Source: Perlucidibaca piscinae DSM 21586
GTDB lineage: Bacteria; Pseudomonadota; Gammaproteobacteria; Pseudomonadales; Moraxellaceae
Reading direction: 5' to 3'
Length of the DNA: 64,000 nt
Assembly (NCBI RefSeq): GCF_000420045.1
Contig: NZ_ATUE01000005.1
Coordinates: forward strand, 310,001-374,000
Part shown: piece by piece, positions 16,876 through 24,939 of the stretch
Layout of the letters: each line of letters starts with the position of its first letter
Position numbering within the stretch: position 1 is the first letter of the stretch
Made by a program: the position numbers and the translations under genes
Notes under the pieces: model-generated
The model's input: the letters and a program-made list of their open reading frames with translations, nothing else
Database searches by the model: none
What the model was told of the DNA's origin: nothing

Positions 16876-17670
16876 ATGCGCCAGTACCTCGACCTGATGC
16901 GCCGTGCCCGCGACGAAGGCACCTTCAAGCAGGACCGCACCGGCACCGGCACCTACTCCGTGTTCGGCCACCAGATGCGTTTCAATCTCGCCGACGGCTT
17001 CCCGGTGCTGACCACCAAGAAGCTGCACCTGAAGTCCATCATCCATGAACTGCTGTGGTTTCTCAGCGGCGACACCAACATCCGCTACCTGAAGGAAAAT
17101 GGGGTGCGCATCTGGGATGAATGGGCCGACGACAACGGCGATCTGGGCCCGGTCTACGGCTACCAGTGGCGCTCCTGGCCGGCGCCGGACGGGCGCCACA
17201 TCGACCAGATCAGCAACGTGGTCGAGATGATCCGGCGCAACCCGGACTCGCGCCGACTCATCGTCAGCGCCTGGAATCCGGCGCTGGTTGACGAGATGGC
17301 GCTGCCGCCCTGCCATGCGCTGTTCCAGTTCTATGTCGCCGATGGCAAGCTCAGCTGCCAGCTCTACCAGCGCTCGGCCGACATCTTCCTCGGCGTGCCA
17401 TTCAACATCGCCAGCTACGCGCTGCTGACGCTGATGGTGGCGCAGGTCTGCGACCTGCAGCCGGGCGAGTTCGTCTGGACCGGCGGCGACTGCCACCTGT
17501 ACAGCAACCACCTCGAGCAGAGCGATCTGCAGCTGGCCCGCGACCCGCTGACGCTGCCGGTGATGAGGCTCAACCCGGACGTCAAGGACCTGTTCGCCTT
17601 CCGCTACGAGGACTTCACGCTGGAAGGCTACGAGGCGCATCCGCACATTCCCGGCAAGGTCGCGGTCTAG
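16876..17670 (+). CDS. thyA: Thymidylate synthase
   Basis: ThyA methylates dUMP to dTMP using 5,10-methylene-THF and yields dihydrofolate. The 264-residue length equals that of E. coli ThyA. The catalytic cysteine is residue 146 in ALPPCHALFQFYV. The phosphate-binding RRLIVSAWNP and QRSADIFLGVPFNIASYALL segments are intact, and the chain ends HPHIPGKVAV. It follows lgt by 3 bases and precedes folA by 11. This pairing is functional because FolA regenerates the tetrahydrofolate that ThyA consumes. Confidence 0.98.
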   Translation: MRQYLDLMRRARDEGTFKQDRTGTGTYSVFGHQMRFNLADGFPVLTTKKLHLKSIIHELLWFLSGDTNIRYLKENGVRIWDEWADDNGDLGPVYGYQWRSWPAPDGRHIDQISNVVEMIRRNPDSRRLIVSAWNPALVDEMALPPCHALFQFYVADGKLSCQLYQRSADIFLGVPFNIASYALLTLMVAQVCDLQPGEFVWTGGDCHLYSNHLEQSDLQLARDPLTLPVMRLNPDVKDLFAFRYEDFTLEGYEAHPHIPGKVAV

Positions 17671-17681
17671 GAGCCAGCACG

Positions 17682-18260
17682 ATGACCACCCAGCCCACCG
17701 ACCACACCCTGACCGGCACCGATGGCGAGGACTACGCCGCGCTGCCCGACGATACCGTGCGTCTGGCTCTGATCGTGGCCATGGACCGCGCGCGCTGCAT
17801 CGGCATCGGCAACGCGCTGCCCTGGCGCCTGCCGGCCGATCTGCAGTATTTCAAGCGCGTCACCAGCGGCAAGGCCATCGTCATGGGCCGCACCACCTTC
17901 GACTCGCTGGGTCGACCGCTGCCCAACCGCACCAACATCGTGGTGACCCGCAACCCGGACTGGGATGGCCCCATCGGCATACGCGTGGTGCACTCGCTGG
18001 AAGCCGCCCTGGCACTGGCCGAAGCCGTGGCCGTGGTGAACGCCCAGGACGAGGCCCTGATCATCGGTGGCGCCGAGATCTATGCACAGACCCTGGCGCA
18101 GGTGTCACGCATGTACATCACCGAGGTGGAAACCACGGTGGATGGCGATGCCTTCTTCCCCGAGTTTGACCGGGACGAATGGCGCGAACTCAGCCGCGAG
18201 CGCCACCATGACGAAGCCAGCGACCTCTGGTTCAGCTTTGTCGTCTACGAGCGGATCTGA
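17682..18260 (+). CDS. folA: Dihydrofolate reductase
   Basis: FolA reduces dihydrofolate to tetrahydrofolate with NADPH. Family features visible are LALIVAMDRARCIGIGNALPWRLPADLQYFK (seen as IGIGNALPWRLPADL), the catalytic acidic residue in LPADLQ, VMGRTTFDSLGRPLPNR, and IIGGAEIYAQTL. From the ATG at 17682, preceded by TAGGAGCCAGCACG, the protein is 192 residues. The first 26 residues, rich in Thr and Asp, precede the usual start of the fold and are not seen in E. coli FolA (159). An in-frame GTG at 17758 would remove them but has no better ribosome site. Confidence 0.95.
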   Translation: MTTQPTDHTLTGTDGEDYAALPDDTVRLALIVAMDRARCIGIGNALPWRLPADLQYFKRVTSGKAIVMGRTTFDSLGRPLPNRTNIVVTRNPDWDGPIGIRVVHSLEAALALAEAVAVVNAQDEALIIGGAEIYAQTLAQVSRMYITEVETTVDGDAFFPEFDRDEWRELSRERHHDEASDLWFSFVVYERI

Positions 18261-18273
18261 CGTCACGGACGAC

Positions 18274-19434
18274 ATGACCACCTGCCACCTGTTCTGCCGC
18301 GTCATCGACAACTACGGTGACCTCGGCGTGTGCTGGCGTCTGGCACGGCACCTGGCTGCCGGCCATGGCGTGAGCGTCACGCTGTTCGTCGATGACCTGG
18401 CCAGCTTCACGCACCTGGCGCCGGTGCTGAATCCGGAGCTGGCGACGCAGTCCCTGGGCGACATCAGCGTGCACCACTGGCGATCGGACCAGCCCCTGCC
18501 GGCACCGGCAGACCTGGTCATCGAGGCGTTTGCCTGCGACCTGCCGGCCGAGTATCTGGCCGCCATGGCAAGCAGCCCGCGACCTCCGGCATGGATCAAT
18601 CTGGAATACCTGAGCGCGGAGGACTGGGTCGCCGGCTGCCACGGCCTGGACTCGGTGCATCCCCAGCTGGGTCTGCTCAAGACCTTCTGGTTCCCGGGCG
18701 TCGAGGCACGCACCGGAGGTCTGCTGCGCAGTGCGGAGGAACTGGCCATCATGCAGGAGGCCGCTGACTCGCCCGCCGCCTTCCTGGCCGGCCTGCCGGC
18801 CGCCGCCTGCAACGGCATGCCGCAGATCAGCCTGTTCGGCTACGAACAACCGGCGATGGCCGGTCTGCTGGATGCACTCGCGGCAGACAGCACGCCACGC
18901 TGCCTCAACGTGTTCCAGGGCCGCGCACTTTCCGATGTCGAGCAGTGGCTGGGTCAGCGCCTGCTGCCAGGCGTCGCTGCACGGCGCGGCGCCCTGAGCC
19001 TGCGCCTGCTGCCGCTGCTGCCGCATGCCGACTATGACCGGCTGCTGGCCATCTGCGAACTCAACCTGGTGCGCGGCGAGGACTCCTTCGTGCGCGCACA
19101 GTGGGCAGGGCAGGCCATGCTCTGGCACATCTACCCGCAGAACGACGATGCCCATCTGGTCAAGCTGCAGGCTTGGCAGCAGCGCGTCGAGGACGCTGCG
19201 CTGGCTGCCGGCACGCCGATGCCGGCGATCTGGTCAGAGAGGCTGCAGGCCTGGAACCGGCCCGATGCGGCACGAAAGCCAGCGTCGGAAAAGGCCTGGC
19301 AGACCTTCCTGCAGGCGCTGCCGGACATCCGTGCCGGGTTGCGCGCCTGGCGCTCATGCCTGCTGGCGGAGGACGATCTCGCCAGCCAGTTGATGCGTTT
19401 TTACACGAATCGGGTAGAATCGCGCCCGACCTGA
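18274..19434 (+). CDS. earP: EF-P arginine rhamnosyltransferase EarP
   Basis: EarP transfers rhamnose from dTDP-L-rhamnose to Arg32 of elongation factor P, which allows EF-P to relieve polyproline stalling. The 386-residue GT-B-type protein starts MTTCHLFCRVIDNYGDLGVC; the aspartates at about 12 and 16 correspond to the conserved active-site pair of the family. The C-terminal half has the conserved LVRGEDSFVRAQWAGQAMLW nucleotide-sugar segment. It is directly followed by efp, the usual EarP arrangement. The start at 18274 is 13 bases after the folA stop. A rhamnose pathway (rml genes) must lie elsewhere. Confidence 0.93.
   Translation: MTTCHLFCRVIDNYGDLGVCWRLARHLAAGHGVSVTLFVDDLASFTHLAPVLNPELATQSLGDISVHHWRSDQPLPAPADLVIEAFACDLPAEYLAAMASSPRPPAWINLEYLSAEDWVAGCHGLDSVHPQLGLLKTFWFPGVEARTGGLLRSAEELAIMQEAADSPAAFLAGLPAAACNGMPQISLFGYEQPAMAGLLDALAADSTPRCLNVFQGRALSDVEQWLGQRLLPGVAARRGALSLRLLPLLPHADYDRLLAICELNLVRGEDSFVRAQWAGQAMLWHIYPQNDDAHLVKLQAWQQRVEDAALAAGTPMPAIWSERLQAWNRPDAARKPASEKAWQTFLQALPDIRAGLRAWRSCLLAEDDLASQLMRFYTNRVESRPT
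19390..19420 (+). promoter_or_regulatory. Candidate efp promoter inside the end of earP
   Basis: TTGATG at 19390-19395 and TAGAAT at 19415-19420 are separated by 19 bases and lie 48 bases before the efp start. This would allow strong efp transcription independent of earP. It was identified by eye only. Confidence 0.4.
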
Positions 19435-19467
19435 TTTCCTGACACTCCCATTTTCCGGAAGCACACA

Positions 19468-20034
19468 ATGAAAACCGCAATGGAATTCCGCGCTGGCAAC
19501 GTGATCGACATCAACGGCCAGCCGATGATTGTTCTCAAGACCGAATACAACAAGTCCGGCCGCAACGCCGCCGTGGTCAAGATGAAGATGAAGAACCTGC
19601 TCACTGGCCAGGGCCAGGAGTCGGTCTACAAGGCGGACGACAAGTTCAACCAGATCATCCTCGAGCAGAAGAAGGCCACCTACTCCTACTTCGCCGACCC
19701 GATGTACGTGTTCATGGACGAAGAGTTCAACCAGTACGAAGTCGAGAAGGAAAACCTCGGTGACGTCATCAACTTCATCGAAGACGGCATGGAAGATGTC
19801 TGCGACGTGGTGTTCTACAACGGCAAGGCCATCTCGGTGGAACTGCCGACCACCATCGTGCGCGAAGTCGCCTATACCGAACCGGCCGCTCGTGGCGACA
19901 CCTCCGGCAAGGTCATGAAGACGGCCAAACTGAGCAACGGCTTCGAGATCCAGGTCGCCGCCTTCATCGAAACCGGCGAGAAGATAGAAATCGACACCCG
20001 CGACGCCAGCTTCAAGGCCCGCGCCAAGGGCTGA
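19468..20034 (+). CDS. efp: Elongation factor P (Arg32 type)
   Basis: EF-P binds stalled ribosomes between the P and E sites and promotes peptide-bond formation at consecutive prolines. The 188-residue protein has the expected three beta-barrel domains. The modification loop is NKSGRNAAVV with arginine at position 32, the substrate of EarP, in place of the lysine used by the EpmA system. YSYFADPMYVFMDEEFNQYE and the C-terminal KIEIDTRDASFKARAKG (EF-P signature region) are intact. Codon choice looks like that of a highly expressed gene. A hairpin terminator follows at 20064. Confidence 0.98.
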   Translation: MKTAMEFRAGNVIDINGQPMIVLKTEYNKSGRNAAVVKMKMKNLLTGQGQESVYKADDKFNQIILEQKKATYSYFADPMYVFMDEEFNQYEVEKENLGDVINFIEDGMEDVCDVVFYNGKAISVELPTTIVREVAYTEPAARGDTSGKVMKTAKLSNGFEIQVAAFIETGEKIEIDTRDASFKARAKG

Positions 20035-20063
20035 GTCTCAAGCGACTCGCTGCGTTCATGCTC

Positions 20064-20083
20064 AGGCCACCTTCGGGTGGCCT
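20064..20083 (+). terminator. Hairpin after efp
   Basis: AGGCCACC and GGTGGCCT form a perfect 8-bp stem with a stable TTCG tetraloop, 30 bases after the efp stop. The following GTTGCATT is only weakly T-rich, so termination strength is uncertain. Confidence 0.65.
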
Positions 20084-20112
20084 GTTGCATTGCGTGACAC
20101 GGCTGCTGCTTT

Positions 20113-21051
20113 TCAGGCCGCCTGTCGTGCCACCCAGCTCTTCAGGGCCGCGCCGCGACTGATCAGCAGGGCCAGGAAAATCAGGCCGCATCCCGCCAGC
20201 TGCGTCGCGGTCATGGTTTCGCCGAACCAGAAGGCCGCCAGCAGTGCCACCCAGACAGGCTCCACGATCAGGATCACGACACCATGGCTGTGCGGTGACA
20301 GGCTCTGCGCCTGGGTCTGCAGCAGAAAGCGCGCAGCTGATCCGATCAGGGCGCTGGCCAGCACCCAGCCGGCCAGGGCCGGCGTGACCATGCCGTCAAA
20401 CAGGCGCACATCCTCGATGAGCAGCGACAAGAGCGCACTGACCGCGCCCACGGTGAGCATGTTGATGGCCGTCAGCGCACCGGGCGCAATCGCGAGACGA
20501 GACACTTCGCCGGTGTCATCGCAGACCGGACCATGATTCACCGCCCGCGTATTGAGGGCGTAGAACAGCGCAAACAGGTTGGCGGCAACGACATACCAGA
20601 TCTGGCCGATCTCGGGGCGGAAACCGTTGCGCAGCGCCAGCAGGGCGAGGCCGGCCACAGCCACCGGCAAGGCGACCCAAGTCGACACGGGCGAGCGCTC
20701 GCCAAAGCACAGACGCGTCATGATCGGCACCAGCAGCACGCCGAGAATGGTGAGAAAGGCACCCTCGCCAAGGTGCGTGCCATGCGTCAGCCCCATGATC
20801 CAGCAGCTCATGCCGGCGGCGAACACCAGACCGACCACGATCGCCCGGCGCCACTCGCGCGGGCTCAGGGCGGCCATGTCCGACCGCGCCAGCAGTGTCA
20901 GACACAGGCCGGCCAGCACGAATCGCACTGCCATGAACGCCAGCGGCGCCATCAGCGCCACCGCCTCCTTGGAGAAGATCCAGCTCACCGCCGCCAGCCA
21001 GGTCACGCCCAGCAGCATCAGATCGGCCTGCCGCTCACGCGATAACGCCAC
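20113..21051 (-). CDS. DMT superfamily (EamA-type) transporter
   Basis: This inner-membrane protein has about ten hydrophobic helices in two EamA repeats of the drug/metabolite transporter superfamily. The first repeat runs through FLTILGVLLVPIMTRLCFGE and the second through VVILIVEPVWVALLAAFWFGE, each ending in the typical Gly-Glu turn. The substrate cannot be told from sequence. The start is uncertain: the GTG at 21051 follows GAGGTGAGC and gives a short soluble N-terminus, while an ATG at 21018 would start at the first helix. An open frame continues to 21624 but overlaps the divergent MFS gene and is not coding in character. Confidence 0.82.
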   Translation of the reverse strand: MALSRERQADLMLLGVTWLAAVSWIFSKEAVALMAPLAFMAVRFVLAGLCLTLLARSDMAALSPREWRRAIVVGLVFAAGMSCWIMGLTHGTHLGEGAFLTILGVLLVPIMTRLCFGERSPVSTWVALPVAVAGLALLALRNGFRPEIGQIWYVVAANLFALFYALNTRAVNHGPVCDDTGEVSRLAIAPGALTAINMLTVGAVSALLSLLIEDVRLFDGMVTPALAGWVLASALIGSAARFLLQTQAQSLSPHSHGVVILIVEPVWVALLAAFWFGETMTATQLAGCGLIFLALLISRGAALKSWVARQAA

Positions 21052-21137
21052 GCTCACCTCGATGACAGACAATGATTGCGTCTGTCCGGAAATGCGGAAA
21101 GAATCGGCCACCTTTTCTGGCCCGACCGGATTCTTGC

Positions 21138-22412
21138 ATGAGCACCACCCCTGCTGCCACGTCCTCGCCCACGCGGGTGCTGTTTGCCAGCCTGATCGGC
21201 ACCACCATCGAGTTCTTCGATTTCTACATCTATGCCACGGCGGCCGTGCTGGTGTTTCCGCAGCTGTTCTTTCCGTCATCGGACCCGACATCGGCCATGC
21301 TGCAGTCACTGGCCACATTCGCCATCGCCTTCTTCGCGCGACCGCTGGGATCGGCGGTATTCGGCCACTTCGGTGACCGCATCGGGCGCAAGGCCACGCT
21401 GGTTGCCGCCCTGCTGACCATGGGTCTGTCCACCGTGGCCATCGGCCTGCTGCCAACCCATGCCCAGATCGGCGTGCTGGCACCGTTGCTGCTGGCCCTG
21501 TGCCGTTTCGGCCAGGGCCTCGGTCTTGGCGGCGAATGGGGCGGTGCCGTGCTGCTCGCCACCGAGAACGCGCCACCGGGCAAGCGCGCCTGGTACGGCA
21601 TGTTCCCGCAGCTCGGCGCACCACTGGGCTTCATTCTCTCCACCGGCAGCTTTCTGATGCTGACACACTGGCTGAGCAGCGAGGACTTCATGAGCTGGGG
21701 CTGGCGCATTCCCTTCCTGGCCAGCAGCGCGCTGGTGCTGGTCGGGCTCTACGTGCGCCTGCGGCTGACCGAAACGCCCGCCTTCGAAGCGGCCGTGGCA
21801 CACAACGAACGCGTTGCCTTGCCGGCGCTGAGCGTGTTTCGCGACCATGGCAACGCACTGCTGCGCGGCACCCTGATCGCGCTCACCGTGTACGTGATCT
21901 TCTACCTGATGACCGTGTTCACGCTGAGCTGGGGCACCAGCCGGCTGGGCTACGAGCGCGAGGAGTTCCTCTGGCTGCAGCTCGGTGCCGTGCTCTGCTT
22001 CGGCCTGACCATCCCGCTGTCGGCGCTGCTGGCCGAGCGACTGGGCCGACGCCCGACGCTGCTGCTGTCCAACCTGCTGGTGGCCGTGTTCGGCCTCAGC
22101 TTCGGCAGCTGGTTCGCCGCCGACGCCCCGGCCATGACACTGCTCTTTCTTAGCATCGGCCTCGGCCTGATGGGATTGGGCTACGGCGCACTGGGCACGC
22201 AGCTGGCGGAACTGTTTCCTACCGCCGTGCGCTACACCGGGACCTCGCTGGCCTTCAACCTGGCCGGCATCTTCGGCGCCTCACTGGCCCCCTACATCGC
22301 CACCTGGCTGGCCAGCGAGCATGGTCTGGGTGCCGTCGGCATCTACCTGGCGATTGCCGCTGCGCTGTCGAGCTGGGCCCTGCTGCGCACCCCCGAGACT
22401 CGCGACCGCTGA
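21138..22412 (+). CDS. MFS transporter, metabolite:proton symporter (MHS/ShiA-like)
   Basis: This 424-residue inner-membrane protein has twelve predicted helices and belongs to the metabolite:H+ symporter branch of the major facilitator superfamily. The branch signatures TIEFFDFYIYATAAVLVFP (helix 1) and FFARPLGSAVFGHFGDRIGR (loop 2-3) are clear. GQGLGLGGEWGGAVLLATEN follows, with a second conserved loop at LSALLAERLGRRPTLL between helices 8 and 9. Relatives carry shikimate, alpha-ketoglutarate, proline/betaine or citrate, so the substrate is open. It is divergent from the DMT transporter, sharing an 86-base intergenic region. Confidence 0.9.
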   Translation: MSTTPAATSSPTRVLFASLIGTTIEFFDFYIYATAAVLVFPQLFFPSSDPTSAMLQSLATFAIAFFARPLGSAVFGHFGDRIGRKATLVAALLTMGLSTVAIGLLPTHAQIGVLAPLLLALCRFGQGLGLGGEWGGAVLLATENAPPGKRAWYGMFPQLGAPLGFILSTGSFLMLTHWLSSEDFMSWGWRIPFLASSALVLVGLYVRLRLTETPAFEAAVAHNERVALPALSVFRDHGNALLRGTLIALTVYVIFYLMTVFTLSWGTSRLGYEREEFLWLQLGAVLCFGLTIPLSALLAERLGRRPTLLLSNLLVAVFGLSFGSWFAADAPAMTLLFLSIGLGLMGLGYGALGTQLAELFPTAVRYTGTSLAFNLAGIFGASLAPYIATWLASEHGLGAVGIYLAIAAALSSWALLRTPETRDR

Positions 22413-22460
22413 GCCCCCGAATATCGGCAGACAGGGGCAGCCGCGTCCGCTGCTCCGGTT

Positions 22461-22880
22461 TCAGCTCAGCAGGAAATGCGCACGGGCAACCGCCACCGGC
22501 TTGTCCTCGCTTTCCTGCCAGGCGGTCATCAGCACATTGGCCACGCGCTTGCCCTGCTTGGTGACGCTGCAACGCGCCCACATCGCCTCGGGCTTGCCGG
22601 TGCGCAGGTAATCGATGGAGAAATCCACGGTACGTGCCAGATCCACCGACTCCCGCAGCCAGAGCAGGTGCAGCAGGGCGGCCGTCTCCAGAAAGCCGCC
22701 GATGACCCCGCCATGCAGGGCCGGCAGACCGTCATTGCCAATGTTGTGCGGCTGGAAGGGCAGCAGGAAGAGCGGACCGTCCGCGCCTTCGCGCAGTTCA
22801 ACGCCAAGCAGACGGGCATATGGCGACTGCGCCAGCACATCGGCGAAATCGGCAGGAAGGGTGCGGATGTCATCCGTCAT
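22461..22880 (-). CDS. PaaI-type hotdog thioesterase (second of a tandem pair)
   Basis: This 139-residue protein has the hotdog fold of acyl-CoA thioesterases. HGGVIGGFLETAALLHLL contains the conserved HGG followed by the helix that carries the catalytic acidic residue, and VDFSIDYLRTGKPEAMWA is the dimer-forming strand. It starts two bases after the preceding thioesterase gene ends, so the two are surely cotranslated on one message and may form a heterodimer. The acyl substrate is not evident. The only neighbours are transport genes and tRNA-Phe, which do not hint at a pathway. Confidence 0.85.
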   Translation of the reverse strand: MTDDIRTLPADFADVLAQSPYARLLGVELREGADGPLFLLPFQPHNIGNDGLPALHGGVIGGFLETAALLHLLWLRESVDLARTVDFSIDYLRTGKPEAMWARCSVTKQGKRVANVLMTAWQESEDKPVAVARAHFLLS

Positions 22881-22882
22881 GG

Positions 22883-23383
22883 TCAGGCTCCCGTTCCCGG
22901 CTGGTCAACGGCAGCCGGATGAGTCTCGCCGATGGTGGCGCGATGAGCCCCGCGCATGAAGGTGCCGACACTGTAGGCCACCGGACGACTCTGGTCGTCC
23001 TGATAGGCCGTGGCACGGGTGAACGCGATCTCGCCGGTCAGCCGGTAGCACTCCGCCGTGCAATACACCGGCTGGCCTGGCGTGGCCGGACGCAGGTAGT
23101 CAATGCGCAGGTCCAGCGTGGCAATCGCCTCCGGCTCGCCGAGCAGCGAAAAGATGCTGAGCGCGCTGGTCGAGTCCACCAGCGACGTGATCACGCCCCC
23201 ATGCAGCACGCCACGGCGGCTGTCACCGACCAGCTTCTCCGCCCAGGGCAGCAGCAGGGTGGCTCGTCCGCGCTCGCCCTGCAGGAACTGCAGACCGATG
23301 GTGGCCGCGTGCGGTATGCGGCACAGCCACTGCGCGACCTCGTCAAACACGGCACGATTCTGTACCGGCAAGGGCAGACTCAC
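22883..23383 (-). CDS. PaaI-type hotdog thioesterase (first of a tandem pair)
   Basis: This is a second hotdog-fold thioesterase, 166 residues long, with VLHGGVITSLVDSTSALSIF holding the HGG and catalytic Asp helix and LRIDYLRPATPGQPVYCTAE the central strand. I choose the GTG at 23383 because AGGAGG lies seven bases upstream; a longer reading to 23449 would run into the tRNA terminator and has no ribosome site. It pairs with the downstream gene at 22461-22880. The C-terminal tail after VGTFMRGAHR is short and disordered-looking. The substrate is unknown. Confidence 0.85.
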   Translation of the reverse strand: MSLPLPVQNRAVFDEVAQWLCRIPHAATIGLQFLQGERGRATLLLPWAEKLVGDSRRGVLHGGVITSLVDSTSALSIFSLLGEPEAIATLDLRIDYLRPATPGQPVYCTAECYRLTGEIAFTRATAYQDDQSRPVAYSVGTFMRGAHRATIGETHPAAVDQPGTGA

Positions 23384-23448
23384 GATGCATCCTCCTGCAG
23401 TCAGCGACCCGCATCCGTACAGGACGAAAGTCATGGGCCAGAAAAGCA

Positions 23449-23474
23449 AAAGGCCCGACCGAAGTCGAGCCTTT
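23449..23474 (-). terminator. Terminator downstream of tRNA-Phe
   Basis: On the minus strand AAAGGCTCGAC, a TTCG tetraloop and GTCGGGCCTTT form an 11-bp stem with one mismatch, followed by a T-rich TGCTTTTC. It lies 12 bases past the tRNA CCA end. Confidence 0.8.
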
Positions 23475-23486
23475 CACGAAAAAGTA

Positions 23487-23562
23487 TGGTGGCCGAGGCC
23501 AGAATCGAACTGGCGACACGCGGATTTTCAATCCGCTGCTCTACCAACTGAGCTACCCGGCC
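23487..23562 (-). tRNA. tRNA-Phe (GAA)
   Basis: This is a 76-nt cloverleaf on the minus strand. The acceptor arms GGCCGGG and CTCGGCC pair with one G-U, followed by A73 and an encoded CCA. The D-arm contains GCTCAGTTGGTAGAGC. The anticodon stem-loop is GCGGA-TTGAAAA-TCCGC with anticodon GAA for phenylalanine. The T-arm has the standard GTTCGATTC loop. Confidence 0.97.
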
Positions 23563-23600
23563 ACACAAGGCGCGTATTAAAGCGGGCAGGTCGGGCAGCG

Positions 23601-23909
23601 TCAACCCCGTGACACGCTCTTTTCCGCAATTTCAACCGATTTGGGCGTTGCCACGGGGGCAGGCACGACCGCGCGCTGACGGGCACCGGACAGTCTGCGC
23701 CAGAGCCGGCGCAGCACGCGCTCGAGCAGACTGATCTGGCTCCAGCACCAGAGGCTGGCCAGCCACAGCCAGAGCATCAGCACCAGGCTCATCTCCACCG
23801 ACGTGGTGCCCCAGCTCAGCAGTACATAGCCGGGATCGGCACGCAAGCCGACCAGAATCAGCCAGAGCACGAAGCCCAGCACCAGCAGCCAGCCCAGCAG
23901 ACGCGTCAC
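23601..23909 (-). CDS. hemY: HemY-like membrane protein, N-terminal domain only
   Basis: This 102-residue protein occupies the hemY position after hemX. It has two membrane helices (about 3-22 and 36-57) separated by the HemY N-terminal signature DPGYVLLSWGTTSVEMSL. After the second helix a basic stretch, LLERVLRRLWRRLSG, and a short tail follow, and then it stops. Usual HemY proteins are near 400 residues and continue into a periplasmic or cytoplasmic TPR domain, which is absent here. Only 38 bases separate the stop from tRNA-Phe, so the missing part is not in another frame. HemY function in tetrapyrrole metabolism is not established. The ATG overlaps the hemX stop by 4 bases. Confidence 0.75.
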   Translation of the reverse strand: MTRLLGWLLVLGFVLWLILVGLRADPGYVLLSWGTTSVEMSLVLMLWLWLASLWCWSQISLLERVLRRLWRRLSGARQRAVVPAPVATPKSVEIAEKSVSRG

Positions 23910-24922
23910 AGCACACCTCGCGAGGCCGGCAGCAGCACATCCAGCGCAGCCCGCGTCGACAACTCCGGCATCGGCACACGCACTTCTTCTGCCTGCAAGG
24001 CAGCCAGCTCGTTGAGCAACGGCTTCAGGGTACTGTGCGGCAAGGCGGCATAATCCTGCTGCAGCTGCACGCTGAGCCCCTCGAGCACGGCGCGGAACAG
24101 CACGGTTTCGCCACGCAGCAAGGCCAGCTCCGCCTGGCTGAGCTTGAGCGCGTACTGGTCACGCACAAGCTGCCTGCGGGCGTCATCCAGCACGGGCTGA
24201 ACCGGCTGATCATAATGACGGATCACGATCAGGCGCTGGAAGTGCTCGACGCCGGCATCCCACAGGCGTGCCATGGTCGAGCCCGGTGCAGCCTCGGTGA
24301 CCTGCCTGGCTGGCGCCGTGTCTGCCGGCGCGCGTTGCTGCACCTCACGGGGCAGGTCCAGTGTCGCCAGACGCTTGCCTATGCCCTGCAGACGCAGATA
24401 GATGCCGGGCACATCCGGGGTGCTGATGGAGGCCAGCACCAGCATGTCCTGCTGCAGGGCACGACGCAGCGGCTGCCAGACGGTTTCCGGCTGCGCCGCC
24501 AGCAGAGTGTCAGCCTGCTGCAGCGCCTGGCGCGCCGACTGCGGATTGCGGCTGACCAGCAGGGCCTGCTCGGCCACCGCGACCGAGGCGGCCACCCGTT
24601 CAGCCAGCCAGCGCTGCCGCAGCACGGCATCACCGCCCATGAGACCGTCCAGCACCGCCTGCTGCTGTCGCAGCTGTTCGCTCAGCAGCTGCTCCTGCTC
24701 GCTGGCGGCACGCACCGTGGTGCGCATCTCGGCCAGCGCCTTGTTGAGATCACGTGCGCTCTGCTTGGCGCGCTTGTGCTCCTGCTCGCTGTGCCAGGCA
24801 AGACCGGCCGACGCCAGGGTGAGCAGAATCACCAGCGTGAAGAGCAGACGAAAGCCGGTGGTCAGTGGTCGCTTGATCGACACCGACGTCACCAGCGGCT
24901 GGCGGCTGAGACTGCCAGGCAT
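23906..24922 (-). CDS. hemX: HemX-like membrane protein (uroporphyrinogen operon)
   Basis: This 338-residue bitopic inner-membrane protein has a cytoplasmic N-terminus, one helix (about 25-45), and then a long periplasmic region. A coiled coil (about 48-110) rich in Gln and Arg comes first, followed by a helical domain with TMARLWDAGVEHFQRLIVIRH and YALKLSQAELALLRGETVLF. These are features of the HemX family encoded beside hemD. Despite its old annotation as a methyltransferase, this family lacks a methyltransferase fold, and its role remains unproven. The order hemC-hemD-hemX-hemY supports the name. Confidence 0.85.
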   Translation of the reverse strand: MPGSLSRQPLVTSVSIKRPLTTGFRLLFTLVILLTLASAGLAWHSEQEHKRAKQSARDLNKALAEMRTTVRAASEQEQLLSEQLRQQQAVLDGLMGGDAVLRQRWLAERVAASVAVAEQALLVSRNPQSARQALQQADTLLAAQPETVWQPLRRALQQDMLVLASISTPDVPGIYLRLQGIGKRLATLDLPREVQQRAPADTAPARQVTEAAPGSTMARLWDAGVEHFQRLIVIRHYDQPVQPVLDDARRQLVRDQYALKLSQAELALLRGETVLFRAVLEGLSVQLQQDYAALPHSTLKPLLNELAALQAEEVRVPMPELSTRAALDVLLPASRGVL

Positions 24923-24939
24923 GAGCGTTTCCTTGTGGC

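Noticed and set aside
20113..21624. A 503-codon version of the DMT transporter
   Set aside because: The N-terminal 190 codons overlap the divergent MFS gene and have Arg-rich non-membrane character; the transporter begins near 21051.
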